This document shows positions 32,176 to 41,608 of a stretch of DNA of 64,000 nt, in pieces. Position numbers and translations under genes: made by a program. Origin of the DNA: Aggregatibacter actinomycetemcomitans DSM 8324 (GTDB lineage: Bacteria > Pseudomonadota > Gammaproteobacteria > Enterobacterales > Pasteurellaceae); the NCBI RefSeq assembly GCF_000372365.1, contig NZ_AQUU01000006.1, forward strand, positions 59,834 to 123,833. Direction: 5' to 3'. The notes under the pieces are model-generated. The model was not told the DNA's origin, made no database searches, and saw only the letters and a list, made by a program, of their open reading frames with translations. The stretch's first letter is position 1. Each line of letters begins with the position of its first letter.

Positions 32176-32198
32176 CATTTTTTAGGAGGAAGAACGCA

Positions 32199-32738
32199 AT
32201 GCTAAAATTTTTCAAAACACTTTCCGTGCAACGGACCGGTTGGTTGTTGTTGGTTATTTCAGCATTGGCGTTAGAAGGAACGGCACTTTATTTCCAATAT
32301 GGCATGGAATTACAACCCTGCGTCATGTGTATTTATGAACGGGTTGCCTTATTCGGTATTGCTTTTGCCGGAATTGTCGGATTAATTGCACCGCGCTTTT
32401 TGGTTTTCCGTTTATTGGCATTGCTTATCGCGTTTTTCAGTACCGTGAAAGGATTATTAATTTCCCTTAAGCACGTAGATTATCAACTGCATCCGGCACC
32501 CTGGAATCAATGTTCCTATTTGCCGGAATTTCCACAAACCCTGCCGTTGGATAAATGGTTTCCGGCATTATTCCAACCCACCGGTTCTTGCAGCGATGTG
32601 GTTTGGTCGTGGTTAGGGCTTTCCATGGCGCAGTGGATTGTGGTTATGTTTGCCGTGTATTTGATTGTTTTGGTGTTAGTGTTAATTAGCCAATTTAAAC
32701 GTCTTGATAATAGAGGAAGAAGACGTTTATTTAATTAA
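32199..32738 (+). CDS. dsbB: Disulfide bond formation protein DsbB
   Basis: Inner-membrane quinone reductase that reoxidises DsbA. The ATG at 32199 has a TTAGGAGGA site; a longer frame from 32139 would overlap nhaB and lacks support. 179 residues, four membrane segments. Both redox pairs are present: Cys41/Cys44 (QPCVMCIYERV) in the first periplasmic loop and Cys105/Cys131 in the second. Its work matters for the cytochrome c assembly genes downstream, whose haem-site cysteines pass through oxidation and reduction. Confidence 0.95.
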   Translation: MLKFFKTLSVQRTGWLLLVISALALEGTALYFQYGMELQPCVMCIYERVALFGIAFAGIVGLIAPRFLVFRLLALLIAFFSTVKGLLISLKHVDYQLHPAPWNQCSYLPEFPQTLPLDKWFPALFQPTGSCSDVVWSWLGLSMAQWIVVMFAVYLIVLVLVLISQFKRLDNRGRRRLFN

Positions 32739-32747
32739 CTCAACCAT

Positions 32748-32783
32748 AAAATGGTGCAGCTTAAAAACTGCACCATTTTTTTA
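32748..32783. terminator. Terminator of nhaB-dsbB
   Basis: A 12-bp stem (32748-32759 with the arm from 32768) with an 8-base loop is followed by a T-run. The right end abuts the stop codon of the small minus-strand ORF, so it may terminate both ways. Confidence 0.85.
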
Positions 32784-32927
32784 TATATCCTGCACAACAA
32801 ATTGTAAGGCGTGGCGGGCGAATAGCTTGGCTTTGCGTTGTTTTAAATGTTTCAGGCGCAAAGAACGGGCTTGTTGTTGATGAAAGAATTTCTTTTTAGC
32901 CGGTTTTAGAAAACGTCTTCTAAGCAT
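32781..32927 (-). CDS. Small very basic protein (48 residues), unknown
   Basis: An ATG-initiated frame of 48 codons with about one third Lys/Arg/His: it opens MLRRRFLKPAKKKFF and ends QFVVQDI. It lies 10 bases beyond mltF on the same strand and its stop touches the dsbB terminator, so it is placed like a real downstream cistron. The composition suggests nucleic-acid or ribosome contact, but I do not recognise a family. It could be a chance frame; conservation at this locus in relatives would decide. Confidence 0.45.
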   Translation of the reverse strand: MLRRRFLKPAKKKFFHQQQARSLRLKHLKQRKAKLFARHALQFVVQDI

Positions 32928-32937
32928 GATTACCCCC

Positions 32938-34368
32938 TTATTTACTTTGTGGTTTCGTTTGCCCTGTGGCAGTTTCCGTGGTTTTATCGTTTTGTTTTTC
33001 CTGAATACGATAATAATTCATGATACTGTTCATATAGCGCCGAATATTTTCTACATACTGAAAGGCTTCGTAACCACGGGCATAACCGTATTTCAGATTA
33101 CGGTAATATCGCTTTTCCGCCAACAAAGGCAAGTTATTTTTCACATCCAGCCAATTATCCGGATTGCCGCCTAAATTTTTGGTTAAACGGCGGGCATCCA
33201 ATAAATGCCCTAATCCCATATTGTAAGCGGCAAGGGCGAACCAAATACGATCTTCACTGTTAATGCTGTCGGGAATCTGTCCGATCAGCCAATGTAAGTA
33301 TTCGGAACCGGCTTTAATGCTTTGCTCCGGATCGGTTCTGTCACTGATTTTCATGCGTTCTGCGGTGTCTTTGGTCAACATCATCATGCCACGCACGCCG
33401 GTGGGCGATGTGGCATCCGGGTTCCAGTGGGATTCCTGATACGCGATTGCCGCTAATAAACGCCAATCCAAATTGCCTTTGTGTTTAGTAAAGAGCGGTT
33501 CGAATTTCGGGAGAATCGTTTCAATGGAATTCAAATAGGATTTAATGTCCACATAGTCAAACTGACGGAAATGATTAAAATACTTCTCTTCAATGTTGGC
33601 GATTAAGCCCGAATCAATGGAGCTGTTCATGAAGCCCAGCAATGCCGATTGTAATTCACTTGAAGAATTATTCGGTAAATACCAATGCACGCTCATTTCA
33701 TCGGTTAAATCGAAAGCCACGGCAATTTGCGGTTTAATTTGCTGGGTGGCAGAAATATCTAAAGAATTGGCGATGGTATAATCAATTTTCCCTTCCGCCA
33801 CCTGTAACAATAATTCTTCTTGCGTTAATTTACTGTCTACCATCCAGCTTAATTTCGGGTTTTTCAGCTGCGCTTCTTTTAAAATTTGCTGCAATTCGGA
33901 ACTGTCGGGGACTACAAGGCTGCCGTTAATCTGTGCTAACGAACGCGGGCGATTTTTCCCTTTACGATAAGCGATTTGCCAAGACGCGGAGTAATAGGAC
34001 GGACCAAGCTGAAAATGCTCGGCTTTGGTCGGGTGATAAAATAAATTGGCGGCGGCAATATCAATTTGACGATCGTTTAACGCGGAAAAAAGATCGTCCG
34101 TGCTATTCATCGGCTGCATTTCAAGTTCCACGCCCAAATAATCGGCGAAGGCCTTGCTTAATTCGTACTCCAAGCCGGATTCGCCTTCGGCATTGATGAA
34201 ATAAGAAACCGGATTATTAATCGTCCCCACCACCAGCTTGCCGCGATCTTGAATGGCATGATAAGCATTTTCTTCCGAATGCATAATTTGCTGCCACGGA
34301 AATACCATATCAATTGCCCATAACAATAGGCATAAGCCTGCAATAATGCGTAAAAATAAACCTTTCAA
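32938..34368 (-). CDS. mltF: Membrane-bound lytic murein transglycosylase F
   Basis: Cleaves peptidoglycan glycan strands with formation of 1,6-anhydromuropeptides. 476 residues: an N-terminal hydrophobic signal or anchor ([16 protein letters not shown]), a solute-binding-protein-like regulatory domain at about 40-270, then a lytic transglycosylase domain from about 290 with the catalytic Glu in [22 protein letters not shown] and the later [16 protein letters not shown]. It lies just downstream of folB on the minus strand, 20 bases apart. Confidence 0.94.
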   Translation of the reverse strand: MKGLFLRIIAGLCLLLWAIDMVFPWQQIMHSEENAYHAIQDRGKLVVGTINNPVSYFINAEGESGLEYELSKAFADYLGVELEMQPMNSTDDLFSALNDRQIDIAAANLFYHPTKAEHFQLGPSYYSASWQIAYRKGKNRPRSLAQINGSLVVPDSSELQQILKEAQLKNPKLSWMVDSKLTQEELLLQVAEGKIDYTIANSLDISATQQIKPQIAVAFDLTDEMSVHWYLPNNSSSELQSALLGFMNSSIDSGLIANIEEKYFNHFRQFDYVDIKSYLNSIETILPKFEPLFTKHKGNLDWRLLAAIAYQESHWNPDATSPTGVRGMMMLTKDTAERMKISDRTDPEQSIKAGSEYLHWLIGQIPDSINSEDRIWFALAAYNMGLGHLLDARRLTKNLGGNPDNWLDVKNNLPLLAEKRYYRNLKYGYARGYEAFQYVENIRRYMNSIMNYYRIQEKQNDKTTETATGQTKPQSK

Positions 34369-34388
34369 ATTGTCTTTTTCTCTGATTT

Positions 34389-34742
34389 TTAACGGCTTCG
34401 CTCAATAATAATACCGACGTTTTCCGCTTGCGCAACGGCTTTCGGTTTACTTAATTTGAGACGAAGCCACGAAATTTTAAATTGTTGTTGTAATTGTTCC
34501 GCCACTTCATTGGCAACCCGTTCAATTAATAAAAACGGTTTGGATTGCACATAATCAATAATGAATTGGCTGATTTCCGCATAATTTAATGCAAATTGAA
34601 CGTCATCGGCAGCTGCCGCCTGACGAGTGTCCCACGCCATTTCGACATCAAAAATGAGTTTTTGTTTAATTTGTTGTTCCCAATCATAAACGCCGATTTG
34701 CGCAAATACCGTTAAACCTTCGATAAAAATCAGATCTTGCAT
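34389..34742 (-). CDS. folB: Dihydroneopterin aldolase
   Basis: 117-residue enzyme of folate synthesis, cutting dihydroneopterin to 6-hydroxymethyldihydropterin and glycolaldehyde. The family motifs [31 protein letters not shown] and [15 protein letters not shown] are present. It is divergent from plsY, with 96 bases between them, the common gamma-proteobacterial arrangement. Confidence 0.94.
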   Translation of the reverse strand: MQDLIFIEGLTVFAQIGVYDWEQQIKQKLIFDVEMAWDTRQAAAADDVQFALNYAEISQFIIDYVQSKPFLLIERVANEVAEQLQQQFKISWLRLKLSKPKAVAQAENVGIIIERSR

Positions 34743-34838
34743 GGTGTTCCTGTTGTTATTCCTAAAATTTTTGTGGGCTTATACTACCAACTTTGGGTAC
34801 AATAGACGAACTCTTTTTCTCCAGTCATAGGAAGTCCA

Positions 34839-35435
34839 ATGAGCCTTTTCGCCCTTTTTTATATGCTATTGAGCTATTTGCTCGGTTCCATTTCCGGTGC
34901 GATTTTATTATGCCGAGTCACCGGCTTGCCGGACCCTAGAACCTCCGGTTCCCATAACCCCGGCGCGACCAACGTGTTACGTATCGGCGGGCGTTGGATT
35001 GCCTTGGCGGTGCTTATTTTCGACATCTTAAAAGGCATGTTACCGGTGTGGTTGGGCTATTATTTGGGGTTAACACAATTTGAATTGGGCATGGTGGCGT
35101 TAGCGGCGTGTTTAGGGCATATTTTCCCGATTTTCTTTAAATTTAAAGGCGGCAAAGGCGTCGCCACCGCCTTCGGTGCCATCGCACCTATCGCTTGGGG
35201 CGTCTTATTTTCGACACTCGGCACCTGGATTGTCGTGTTCCTTATCAGCGGCTATTCCTCTCTCAGTGCTGTCGTCACCGCATTACTGGTGCCGCTTTAT
35301 GTGTGGTGGTTCAAACCCGAATTCACCTTTCCCGTCGCCTTGGTTTGCTGCCTGCTCATCTATCGACACCACGAAAATATCCAACGTCTCTGGCGCGGAC
35401 AGGAAGACAAAATATGGCGCAAGTTTAAAAAGTAG
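34839..35435 (+). CDS. plsY: Acyl-phosphate:glycerol-3-phosphate acyltransferase PlsY
   Basis: Integral membrane enzyme for the first acylation in phospholipid synthesis. 198 residues with about five membrane segments. The three family motifs are seen: [14 protein letters not shown] with [16 protein letters not shown], then [14 protein letters not shown], then the C-terminal [25 protein letters not shown] site precedes the ATG. Convergent with kbp across a USS hairpin. Confidence 0.95.
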   Translation: MSLFALFYMLLSYLLGSISGAILLCRVTGLPDPRTSGSHNPGATNVLRIGGRWIALAVLIFDILKGMLPVWLGYYLGLTQFELGMVALAACLGHIFPIFFKFKGGKGVATAFGAIAPIAWGVLFSTLGTWIVVFLISGYSSLSAVVTALLVPLYVWWFKPEFTFPVALVCCLLIYRHHENIQRLWRGQEDKIWRKFKK

Positions 35436-35463
35436 CGCCATCTGAAAAACACCGAAAAAAATA

Positions 35464-35495
35464 ACCGCACTTTAATTTCAAATTTAAAGTGCGGT
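35464..35495. terminator. Inverted-USS terminator between plsY and kbp
   Basis: ACCGCACTTTAAATTT-like and AAATTTAAAGTGCGGT-like arms form a compact hairpin between convergent genes. The arms are tail-to-tail USS copies. Confidence 0.85.
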
Positions 35496-35524
35496 CATTT
35501 CCCAAAGCATTTTTTAAGCCAAGT

Positions 35525-35968
35525 CTACAAGCTTTTCGGCAAACGAATTTTTTGCCCGGGGAAGATTTTATCCGCGTCTTTAATCACTTCTTTATTGGCT
35601 GCTACGATAGCAGTGTATTTGCTGCCATTGCCGTAATGTTTTTCAGCGATTTTCCAAAGGGTGTCGCCTTTTTGAATCACGTAAAATTCATCTTCGCCGG
35701 CAATCTTTTCACCGTTTTGCACGGTGACTTCATCGATATTGACTTCGCTGATACCGACAATATTGCCCGCCATTAACACGGCTTTTTCCAAAGCGGTGGC
35801 GGAGCTGGCAACACCGGCGATTTTCGCCACGCCGTTTTCCACTTTCACTTCCACATCGGCAACGCCGGGATTGTCTTCGTTAATGTGTTTGGTGACGGCA
35901 GCGGAGGCCTCTTCTTCTTTGCTGAAGATTTTTTTACCGATGTCGCCGACAAAATCAAATAAACCCAT
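35525..35968 (-). CDS. kbp: BON and LysM domain protein, potassium-binding protein Kbp (YgaU)
   Basis: 147 residues from the ATG at 35968, which has an AGGAGAGA site; an upstream frame to 36004 is not supported. A BON domain at about 25-88 (AAVTKHINEDNPGVADVEVKVENG) is followed by a LysM domain at about 95-145 (FYVIQKGDTLWKIAEKHYGNGSKY). Order and length match E. coli Kbp, a cytoplasmic potassium-sensing protein of 149 residues. No signal peptide is present. Confidence 0.9.
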   Translation of the reverse strand: MGLFDFVGDIGKKIFSKEEEASAAVTKHINEDNPGVADVEVKVENGVAKIAGVASSATALEKAVLMAGNIVGISEVNIDEVTVQNGEKIAGEDEFYVIQKGDTLWKIAEKHYGNGSKYTAIVAANKEVIKDADKIFPGQKIRLPKSL

Positions 35969-36107
35969 TTTTTCTCTCCTTATTGATGAATGAACGGAAG
36001 TCACAACATAACCAATTCAATCATATAAGTCTAGAAATAAAATAGTAGGCGGGAAAAGGGTTATGGATTAGAATGACGAAAATTTCACTTAATCAATAGG
36101 AAGGGTT

Positions 36108-36935
36108 ATGCGTTGGCAAGGGCGTAGAGAAAGCTCAAACGTGGAAGACAGACGTTCGTCAGGTGGTGGTTTTGGCGGTGGCAGACCCACCGGTATTCTC
36201 GGGTTAATTATTATTTTAGTGGGCGCTTATTATGGCGTGGATTTATCGGGATTAGTCGGCGAGGTTGATGTGGGCGTAACACAAACTACACCTTTGCAAT
36301 CGCAGCAGGAACAAGAGCTGGCGGGGCTTTCCAAAGTGGTGCTGGGCGATACTGAGGATGTTTGGAATGCGTATTTTGCCAAACATAATAAACAATATAT
36401 CGAACCGACGATGGTGTTGTATAACGGTGCGACACCGACCGCCTGCGGCACCGGTCAATCGGCAATGGGGCCGTTTTATTGCCCCAATGATCAACGGGTG
36501 TATTTAGATTTGTCTTTTTATAACGACATGAAAAATAAGCTCGGTGCGGCGGGCGAAGCGGCGTTTGCGTATGTGATTGCCCATGAAGTGGGGCATCATG
36601 TGCAAAATCTGTTCGGCACCTTATCGCAGGTTCATCGCCTGCAACGACAAACCTCCCGCACGGAAGCCAATCAGCTTTCCGTAAAATTGGAATTACAGGC
36701 GGATTGTTATGCGGGCGTGTGGGCAAGTCTGGCAATACGAAAAGGTTTGTTTGAAAGCGGCGATATTGAAAAAGCATTCAATGCGGCGGAATCCGTGGGC
36801 GACGATCGTTTGCAAAAGCGTAGCCAAGGTTATGTGGTACCGGACAGCTTTACCCACGGCACATCGGCACAACGCTTGCAATGGTTTAAACGCGGTGTAA
36901 ATACGGCGGATCCGGCACAGTGTAATACGTTTTAA
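36108..36935 (+). CDS. ypfJ: Putative neutral zinc metallopeptidase YpfJ
   Basis: 275 residues. A short basic N-terminus (MRWQGRRESSNVEDRRSSGGGFGGG) precedes one membrane segment (ILGLIIILVGAYYGVDL), then a periplasmic domain with the zinc motif HEVGHHVQNL and the later ELQADCYAGVWASL, which supplies the third ligand in this family. The biological substrate is unknown. It has its own AGGAAGG site and stands alone between kbp (divergent) and the fHbp-like gene. Confidence 0.9.
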   Translation: MRWQGRRESSNVEDRRSSGGGFGGGRPTGILGLIIILVGAYYGVDLSGLVGEVDVGVTQTTPLQSQQEQELAGLSKVVLGDTEDVWNAYFAKHNKQYIEPTMVLYNGATPTACGTGQSAMGPFYCPNDQRVYLDLSFYNDMKNKLGAAGEAAFAYVIAHEVGHHVQNLFGTLSQVHRLQRQTSRTEANQLSVKLELQADCYAGVWASLAIRKGLFESGDIEKAFNAAESVGDDRLQKRSQGYVVPDSFTHGTSAQRLQWFKRGVNTADPAQCNTF

Positions 36936-37071
36936 ACTATGTGATAAAAAAGTGCGGTTGTTTTTACCATCATTTCCTAAACCTGTAATAGGGCAACCAC
37001 GTTAAGTCAGATAATAATTCTAACTTGCGGCGTGTAGCGTGGATTTTTCTACGAACCGATTAATGGATAGA

Positions 37072-37113
37072 AAAGGTGGTGGAAACCTGTATTGAAAGCT
37101 TCAGACCACCTTT
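37072..37113 (-). terminator. Terminator of the fHbp-like gene with DUS-like arm
   Basis: AAAGGTGGT (37072-37080) pairs with ACCACCTTT (37105-37113). The right arm reads AGGTGGTCTGAA on the minus strand (37100-37111), one base from the Neisseriaceae uptake dialect AGGTCGTCTGAA. It begins 24 bases past the gene. Confidence 0.6.
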
Positions 37114-37136
37114 ACACCGATCAGAGGAAACCGAGT

Positions 37137-37928
37137 TTATTCTTTTTTACCTGCCAAACCGATTTCTTGAGTTCCCTTACCGGTTTTGATCTCAGCTTTA
37201 CCGGCGATTTCTTCTGCCTTGTTACCGAAGATTTTTAGCGTGTAATTTCCTCTTTCCACACCATTTTTCATAGCCTTACCACTCAACCCGGAACCGTTCC
37301 CCATTGCGCGGACGTCTGTTTGCGCCAAATCTACGTTATAGTCACCACGTAGACCACTGATGCGACCGCTGCCTTGTTTTTTAGCGAAGTCGATAGTGTA
37401 GGATAAACGACCCCCACGGTCATCGCCGGTAAATGCGATGCCGCGATAGTTTACCTGTCCCGAAGCCGGCAGATTATTAAAGGCGATGTCTCGCCCTTGA
37501 ATCTCGTTGACATGGAAATCAAAGGCAGAGGAACGTGTACCATCTGCGTTGGTTTTCTGTTTCGCTAACGTAGCGGCGACGATGGAATTATTCTGTTTAT
37601 ATATCAGAAAATCGCCTCGTTCCAACTCGATTATTTGACCGTTCACGTTGATTTTTTTGACGTAATTGTAGTCAGAGATCTTATCGGATCTCAAATAGCC
37701 TGTATCCAGAACGCCGCCTTTACGCAAGATCTGGGTTTTGCCGCCGCGGTCGGTTAGTTCCAAAGTGCCGTTATCGGGAACAGATTCGGAGATAGTTAAC
37801 TGCTTCCAGTCTTTTGCTTTCGGATCGAACGGTTTCAGTAGACCATCCGCCAACCCCCCGGCAGCTTGGCTGCATGCGGATAATGTGCAGGCGACGGTCA
37901 GCGCCGCCAATAAATATTTCGTTTTCAT
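37137..37928 (-). CDS. Factor H binding protein (fHbp)-family lipoprotein
   Basis: 263-residue surface-lipoprotein candidate. The signal peptide ends at the lipobox LSAC with Cys19, followed by SQAAGGLADGLLKPFDPK, much like the neisserial mature N-terminus GGIGAGLADALTAPLD. The two-barrel fHbp pattern is present throughout: NGQIIELERGDFLIYKQ, NNLPASGQVNYRGIAFTGDD, GRLSYTIDFAKKQGSGRI and NYTLKIFGNKAEEIAGKAEI, ending IGLAGKKE. In Neisseria fHbp captures human complement factor H and so blocks killing by serum; whether this homologue binds factor H is not readable here. It contains no USS and is bracketed by DUS-like hairpins, which points to transfer. A GGAAGG site precedes the ATG. Confidence 0.88.
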   Translation of the reverse strand: MKTKYLLAALTVACTLSACSQAAGGLADGLLKPFDPKAKDWKQLTISESVPDNGTLELTDRGGKTQILRKGGVLDTGYLRSDKISDYNYVKKINVNGQIIELERGDFLIYKQNNSIVAATLAKQKTNADGTRSSAFDFHVNEIQGRDIAFNNLPASGQVNYRGIAFTGDDRGGRLSYTIDFAKKQGSGRISGLRGDYNVDLAQTDVRAMGNGSGLSGKAMKNGVERGNYTLKIFGNKAEEIAGKAEIKTGKGTQEIGLAGKKE

Positions 37929-38055
37929 TTGTTTCCTTCCTTTCGTTATAACAGGGTAAACCGCCGTATCTCCTGTTAAATAAACAAAGTTAACAATTCA
38001 CAAACCGAACATCTCAGTGGTTTCTGATACGGCTGACGACTTATCCTATAATAAT

Positions 38056-38085
38056 TTTATAACGATATTTGTGACTTAAATCAAA
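38056..38085 (-). promoter_or_regulatory. Promoter of the fHbp-like gene with CRP/FNR-like palindrome
   Basis: On the minus strand TTGATT (38079-38084) and TATAAA (38056-38061) are 17 bases apart, a good sigma-70 spacing. Over the -35, 38070-38085 reads on the plus strand TGTGA-N6-TCAAA, 9 of 10 to the CRP consensus, and on the minus strand TTGAT-N4-GTCAC, 8 of 10 to FNR. Binding is not shown. Confidence 0.45.
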
Positions 38086-38211
38086 AATTCATAAATTTGT
38101 TCTTCCACGTGGCTTGACAATGTAAGCAGCACTGTATTCTTTATCAATATAATCGGAACAAATTGAAAAGAAAGGGATTATCCATAGGCGTTAAGAGCAG
38201 ACATTATCCCC

Positions 38212-38259
38212 AAAGTGCGGTGGGTTTGAAAAACGTTTTTTAAGCCTACCGCACTTTTT
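38212..38259. terminator. Inverted-USS terminator near sodA
   Basis: AAAGTGCGGTGGG and CCTACCGCACTTTTT form a hairpin about 80 bases beyond sodA. A second terminator of a different type lies directly beside it at 38281. Confidence 0.8.
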
Positions 38260-38280
38260 AGGTTTTTTGGCAGTAAAGAA

Positions 38281-38318
38281 AAAAGCCGACTGAAGGAGCA
38301 AATTTTCAGACGGCTTTG
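38281..38318 (-). terminator. sodA terminator made of neisserial-type DUS arms
   Basis: 38305-38314 reads GCCGTCTGAA on the minus strand, the exact 10-base neisserial DNA uptake sequence. The other arm, 38285-38294, is GCCGACTGAA, one base different. Together they form an AAAGCCG.CTGAA hairpin with one mismatch, 21 bases past the sodA stop. Confidence 0.75.
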
Positions 38319-38338
38319 GAATTTATCTGTTTAGCAAA

Positions 38339-38983
38339 TTAGCGTGGTGTACCGGCTAAGATTTTTTCAAAACGTTCATTGGCGAAATCCCAGTTCAGTA
38401 CGTTCCAGAATTCTTTGATGTAATCCGGGCGGCGATTTTGGAATTTCAAGTAGTAGGCGTGCTCCCAAACGTCTAAACCGAAAATCGGCACACCGGAGCA
38501 GCCGGCGTATTCTTTGCCCATAATCGGATTGTCTTGGTTGGCGGTGGAAACCACGGCGAGTTTGCCGTTTTCTAAAACTAACCATGCCCAGCCGGAACCG
38601 AAACGGGTTGCCGCCGCTTTTTCAAATTCTGCTTTGAAGTTTTCAACGGAACCGAAATCACGTTCGATGGCATCTTTCAATGGGCCTTTTAAGGTTGTGC
38701 CTTTTTTCAGGCTTTTCCAGAACAAGCTGTGGTTTAAGTGACCGCCTACGTTGTTGCGTAATGCCGGGCGTTTTTCCGGAGTGATTTCGCTTAAGTGTGC
38801 CAATAACTTGCCCGGACAGCCTTCGGAAAGTGCTTGTAATTCAGGGGGATTTTCTAGTGCCGCATTCGCGTTGTTAACATATGCTTGGTGATGTTTGCTG
38901 TGGTGGATTTCCATGGTTTGTGCATCGAAGTGGGGTTCTAATGCATCATAGGCATAGCCTAATTCAGGTAAAGTATAAGCCAT
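38339..38983 (-). CDS. sodA: Superoxide dismutase (Mn/Fe family)
   Basis: 214 residues from the ATG at 38983, which gives the normal family N-terminus [22 protein letters not shown]; a longer frame to 39037 is not supported. Metal ligands are seen in [22 protein letters not shown] and [14 protein letters not shown]. The motif set, including the Gly in [12 protein letters not shown], points to the manganese type. It removes superoxide in the cytoplasm. The coding sequence looks native to Pasteurellaceae, while its terminator is of neisserial type. Confidence 0.94.
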   Translation of the reverse strand: MAYTLPELGYAYDALEPHFDAQTMEIHHSKHHQAYVNNANAALENPPELQALSEGCPGKLLAHLSEITPEKRPALRNNVGGHLNHSLFWKSLKKGTTLKGPLKDAIERDFGSVENFKAEFEKAAATRFGSGWAWLVLENGKLAVVSTANQDNPIMGKEYAGCSGVPIFGLDVWEHAYYLKFQNRRPDYIKEFWNVLNWDFANERFEKILAGTPR

Positions 38984-39127
38984 AACGTTTTCCTTTTCTT
39001 CGGGTTGATTGAGTATAAAACGCCAAAATGATAGCACAAAGATTGATTGGAATCATTAAACGTTACAATTTATTAACAAATAAAGAAAGATGGTGATTAG
39101 CCATCTTCTTTATTTTTTGTTAAGTCG

Positions 39128-41392
39128 TCATTGGGCTTTGGCTGCAGCAATTGCCACCATGTTGATAATACGGCGAACGGAAGATACGGAGGTCAAAATG
39201 TGCGCCGGTTTATTCAAACCCATGAGAATCGGCCCTACGGTAGTCGGTGTTGCCGTGCCTTGTAACAGGTTCAGGCTGATACGTGCCGCTTCCATGTTTG
39301 GCATGACGAGCAGATTTGCCGCGCCTTTTAACGGGCTGTCAGGCATGACGTCGTCGCGTAAACGTTGGGATAACGCCACATCACAGTGCATTTCGCCGTC
39401 AATGCTGAGTTCCGGCGCTTTTTCCCGCACTAACGCTAAAACGTCGCGCATTTTGACCGCACTTGGGCTGTTGTTGCTGCCGTAATTGGAGTGCGAGATC
39501 AAGGCGATTTGCGGTTCGATACCGAACAAACTCACTTCTTTCGCCGCCATCATGGTAATTTCGGCAAGTTCTTCCGCGCTCGGATCGTTGTTCACGAAGG
39601 TGTCGGTCAGGAATAGGTTGCCGGTCGGTAATACCAAACCGTTCACCGTTGCCGGCGTGCGTACGCCCGGACGTAAACCGATGACGTTTTTGATGGTTTT
39701 TAAGTGGGACGCGTAATGTCCGACCAAGCCGCACAACATGGCGTCGGCATGACCTAAATGTAACAACACGGAACCGATGGCAGTCGGGTTATTGAACATT
39801 TCGCGTTTGGCAATACCCGGTGTGATGCCGGCGCGTTTAAGCATATTGTAGTAAGTGGTGCAGCATTGGTTGTAGCGTTCATCGTTTTCAATGTTAATCA
39901 GATCGAAATCACGTCCTGCCTGAATGTGCAAACCCAGTTTTTTAATGCGTTGTTCAATGACGCTCGGACGACCCAATAAAATCGGGTAGGCAATGCCTAA
40001 TGTGGCGATTTCCTGGACGGCGTGTAATACGCGGGTTTCTTCGCCGTCGGTGAGCAAGACGCGTTTTTTGTCCTGTTTGGCTTGTGCGAATACCGGTTTC
40101 ATGAACAGGTTGGTTTTGTAAACGAATTGCGTCAGTTTTTCGATATAAGCATCGAAATCTTCAATCGGACGGGTTGCCACGCCGGAATCCATGGCGGCTT
40201 TTGCCACCGCCGGCGCGATACGCACGATCAAACGCGGATCGAACGGTTTCGGAATGATGTATTCCGGGCCGAAAGACAATTCACTGTCGCCATAAGCGGA
40301 GGTCACCACTTCGCTTTGTTCCGCCAATGCCAAATCGGCAATAGCGCGCACCGCCGCCAATTTCATTTCTTCGTTGATGGTGGTGGCGCTTACATCTAAC
40401 GCACCACGGAAAATGAACGGGAAGCACAGGACGTTGTTTACTTGGTTCGGATAGTCCGAACGACCGGTACACACAATGGCATCCGGGCGCACGGCTTTGG
40501 CGAGCGGCGGTAAAATTTCCGGTTCAGGGTTCGCCAATGCCAAAATTAACGGATGCGCCGCCATGGTTTTTACCATATCTTGCGTCAACGCACCTGCGGC
40601 AGAGCAGCCTAAGAAAATATCCGCATTCGGAATGGCGTCGGCTAATGTGCGTTTGCCGTTGTCATCAATGGCGTAAAGTTTTTTGGTTTCGTCCATGCGG
40701 TCGTCACGGTTTTTATAAATGACCCCCTTGGAGTCGCACACCGTGATATTTTCCCGTTTCATACCGAGGGAAACCAACAGGTTCAAACAGGCGATAGATG
40801 CTGCACCCGCGCCGGATGCCACTAATTTCACATCTTCAATTTTTTTACCGACGATGCGTAAACCGTTCAATACCGCGGCGGCAGAAATGATCGCCGTGCC
40901 GTGTTGGTCATCATGGAAGACCGGAATATTCATTCTTTCGCGCAGCTTGCGTTCAATATAGAAACATTCCGGCGCTTTAATGTCTTCCAGGTTAATCCCG
41001 CCGAAAGTCGGTTCAAGGGAAGCGATAATATCCACCAATTTATCCGGGTCATGTTCGTTGATTTCAATATCGAACACGTTCACCCCGGCGAATTTTTTAA
41101 ATAACACGCCTTTCCCTTCCATCACCGGCTTACCGGCTAACGCGCCGATATTGCCCAACCCGAGCACCGCGGTTCCGTTGGAAATCACAGCAACCAGATT
41201 GCCGCGCGAGGTATATTTATAGGAATCAGCAGGATCCGCCTGAATTGCCAAACAAGGCGCCGCCACGCCTGGTGAATACGCCAACGCTAAATCGCGTTGG
41301 GTTGCAAGAGATTTTGTCGGAGTAACTTCAATTTTCCCCGGAATCGGAAATTCATGAAAATCGAGTGCGGCTTTTTTAAGTTGTTCATCCAT
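39128..41392 (-). CDS. maeB: NADP-dependent malic enzyme MaeB
   Basis: Oxidatively decarboxylates malate to pyruvate with NADP. 754 residues in two parts: the malic enzyme domain at about 1-420 ([55 protein letters not shown]) and a C-terminal phosphotransacetylase-like domain (about 430-754, with [15 protein letters not shown] and [15 protein letters not shown]) that acts as an acetyl-CoA-sensing regulatory module in E. coli MaeB. A second, unrelated-type malic enzyme is encoded at 61500-63137. Confidence 0.95.
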   Translation of the reverse strand: MDEQLKKAALDFHEFPIPGKIEVTPTKSLATQRDLALAYSPGVAAPCLAIQADPADSYKYTSRGNLVAVISNGTAVLGLGNIGALAGKPVMEGKGVLFKKFAGVNVFDIEINEHDPDKLVDIIASLEPTFGGINLEDIKAPECFYIERKLRERMNIPVFHDDQHGTAIISAAAVLNGLRIVGKKIEDVKLVASGAGAASIACLNLLVSLGMKRENITVCDSKGVIYKNRDDRMDETKKLYAIDDNGKRTLADAIPNADIFLGCSAAGALTQDMVKTMAAHPLILALANPEPEILPPLAKAVRPDAIVCTGRSDYPNQVNNVLCFPFIFRGALDVSATTINEEMKLAAVRAIADLALAEQSEVVTSAYGDSELSFGPEYIIPKPFDPRLIVRIAPAVAKAAMDSGVATRPIEDFDAYIEKLTQFVYKTNLFMKPVFAQAKQDKKRVLLTDGEETRVLHAVQEIATLGIAYPILLGRPSVIEQRIKKLGLHIQAGRDFDLINIENDERYNQCCTTYYNMLKRAGITPGIAKREMFNNPTAIGSVLLHLGHADAMLCGLVGHYASHLKTIKNVIGLRPGVRTPATVNGLVLPTGNLFLTDTFVNNDPSAEELAEITMMAAKEVSLFGIEPQIALISHSNYGSNNSPSAVKMRDVLALVREKAPELSIDGEMHCDVALSQRLRDDVMPDSPLKGAANLLVMPNMEAARISLNLLQGTATPTTVGPILMGLNKPAHILTSVSSVRRIINMVAIAAAKAQ

Positions 41393-41608
41393 AAAATAAA
41401 TCCTCTTTTTTGAATAATAGGGTGAAAAAACACCAAATATTATAATTAAATTCCAAAAGAATTCTGTGATATTTCACACATTCCTGATGATTTTCTTGGT
41501 GGATGGTTGTGAATGAGGGAAAGTGCGGTGGTTTTTCCAAATGTTTTTCATCAGGCAGGAAAGTCAATTTGGGTTTATAATGCGGGTAAGGAAAAGAAAA
41601 GGATCATT

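Larger units (their letters stand above)
37929..38338. other. 410-base intergenic region between the fHbp-like gene and sodA
   Basis: It holds, from the fHbp-like side: a ~110-base leader with a small AACAGG/CCTGTT hairpin, a promoter at 38056-38084 with an overlapping CRP/FNR-like palindrome, a stretch with no recognised feature (about 38100-38205), a USS-type hairpin and then a DUS-type hairpin. No convincing small ORF was seen. Confidence 0.7.
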
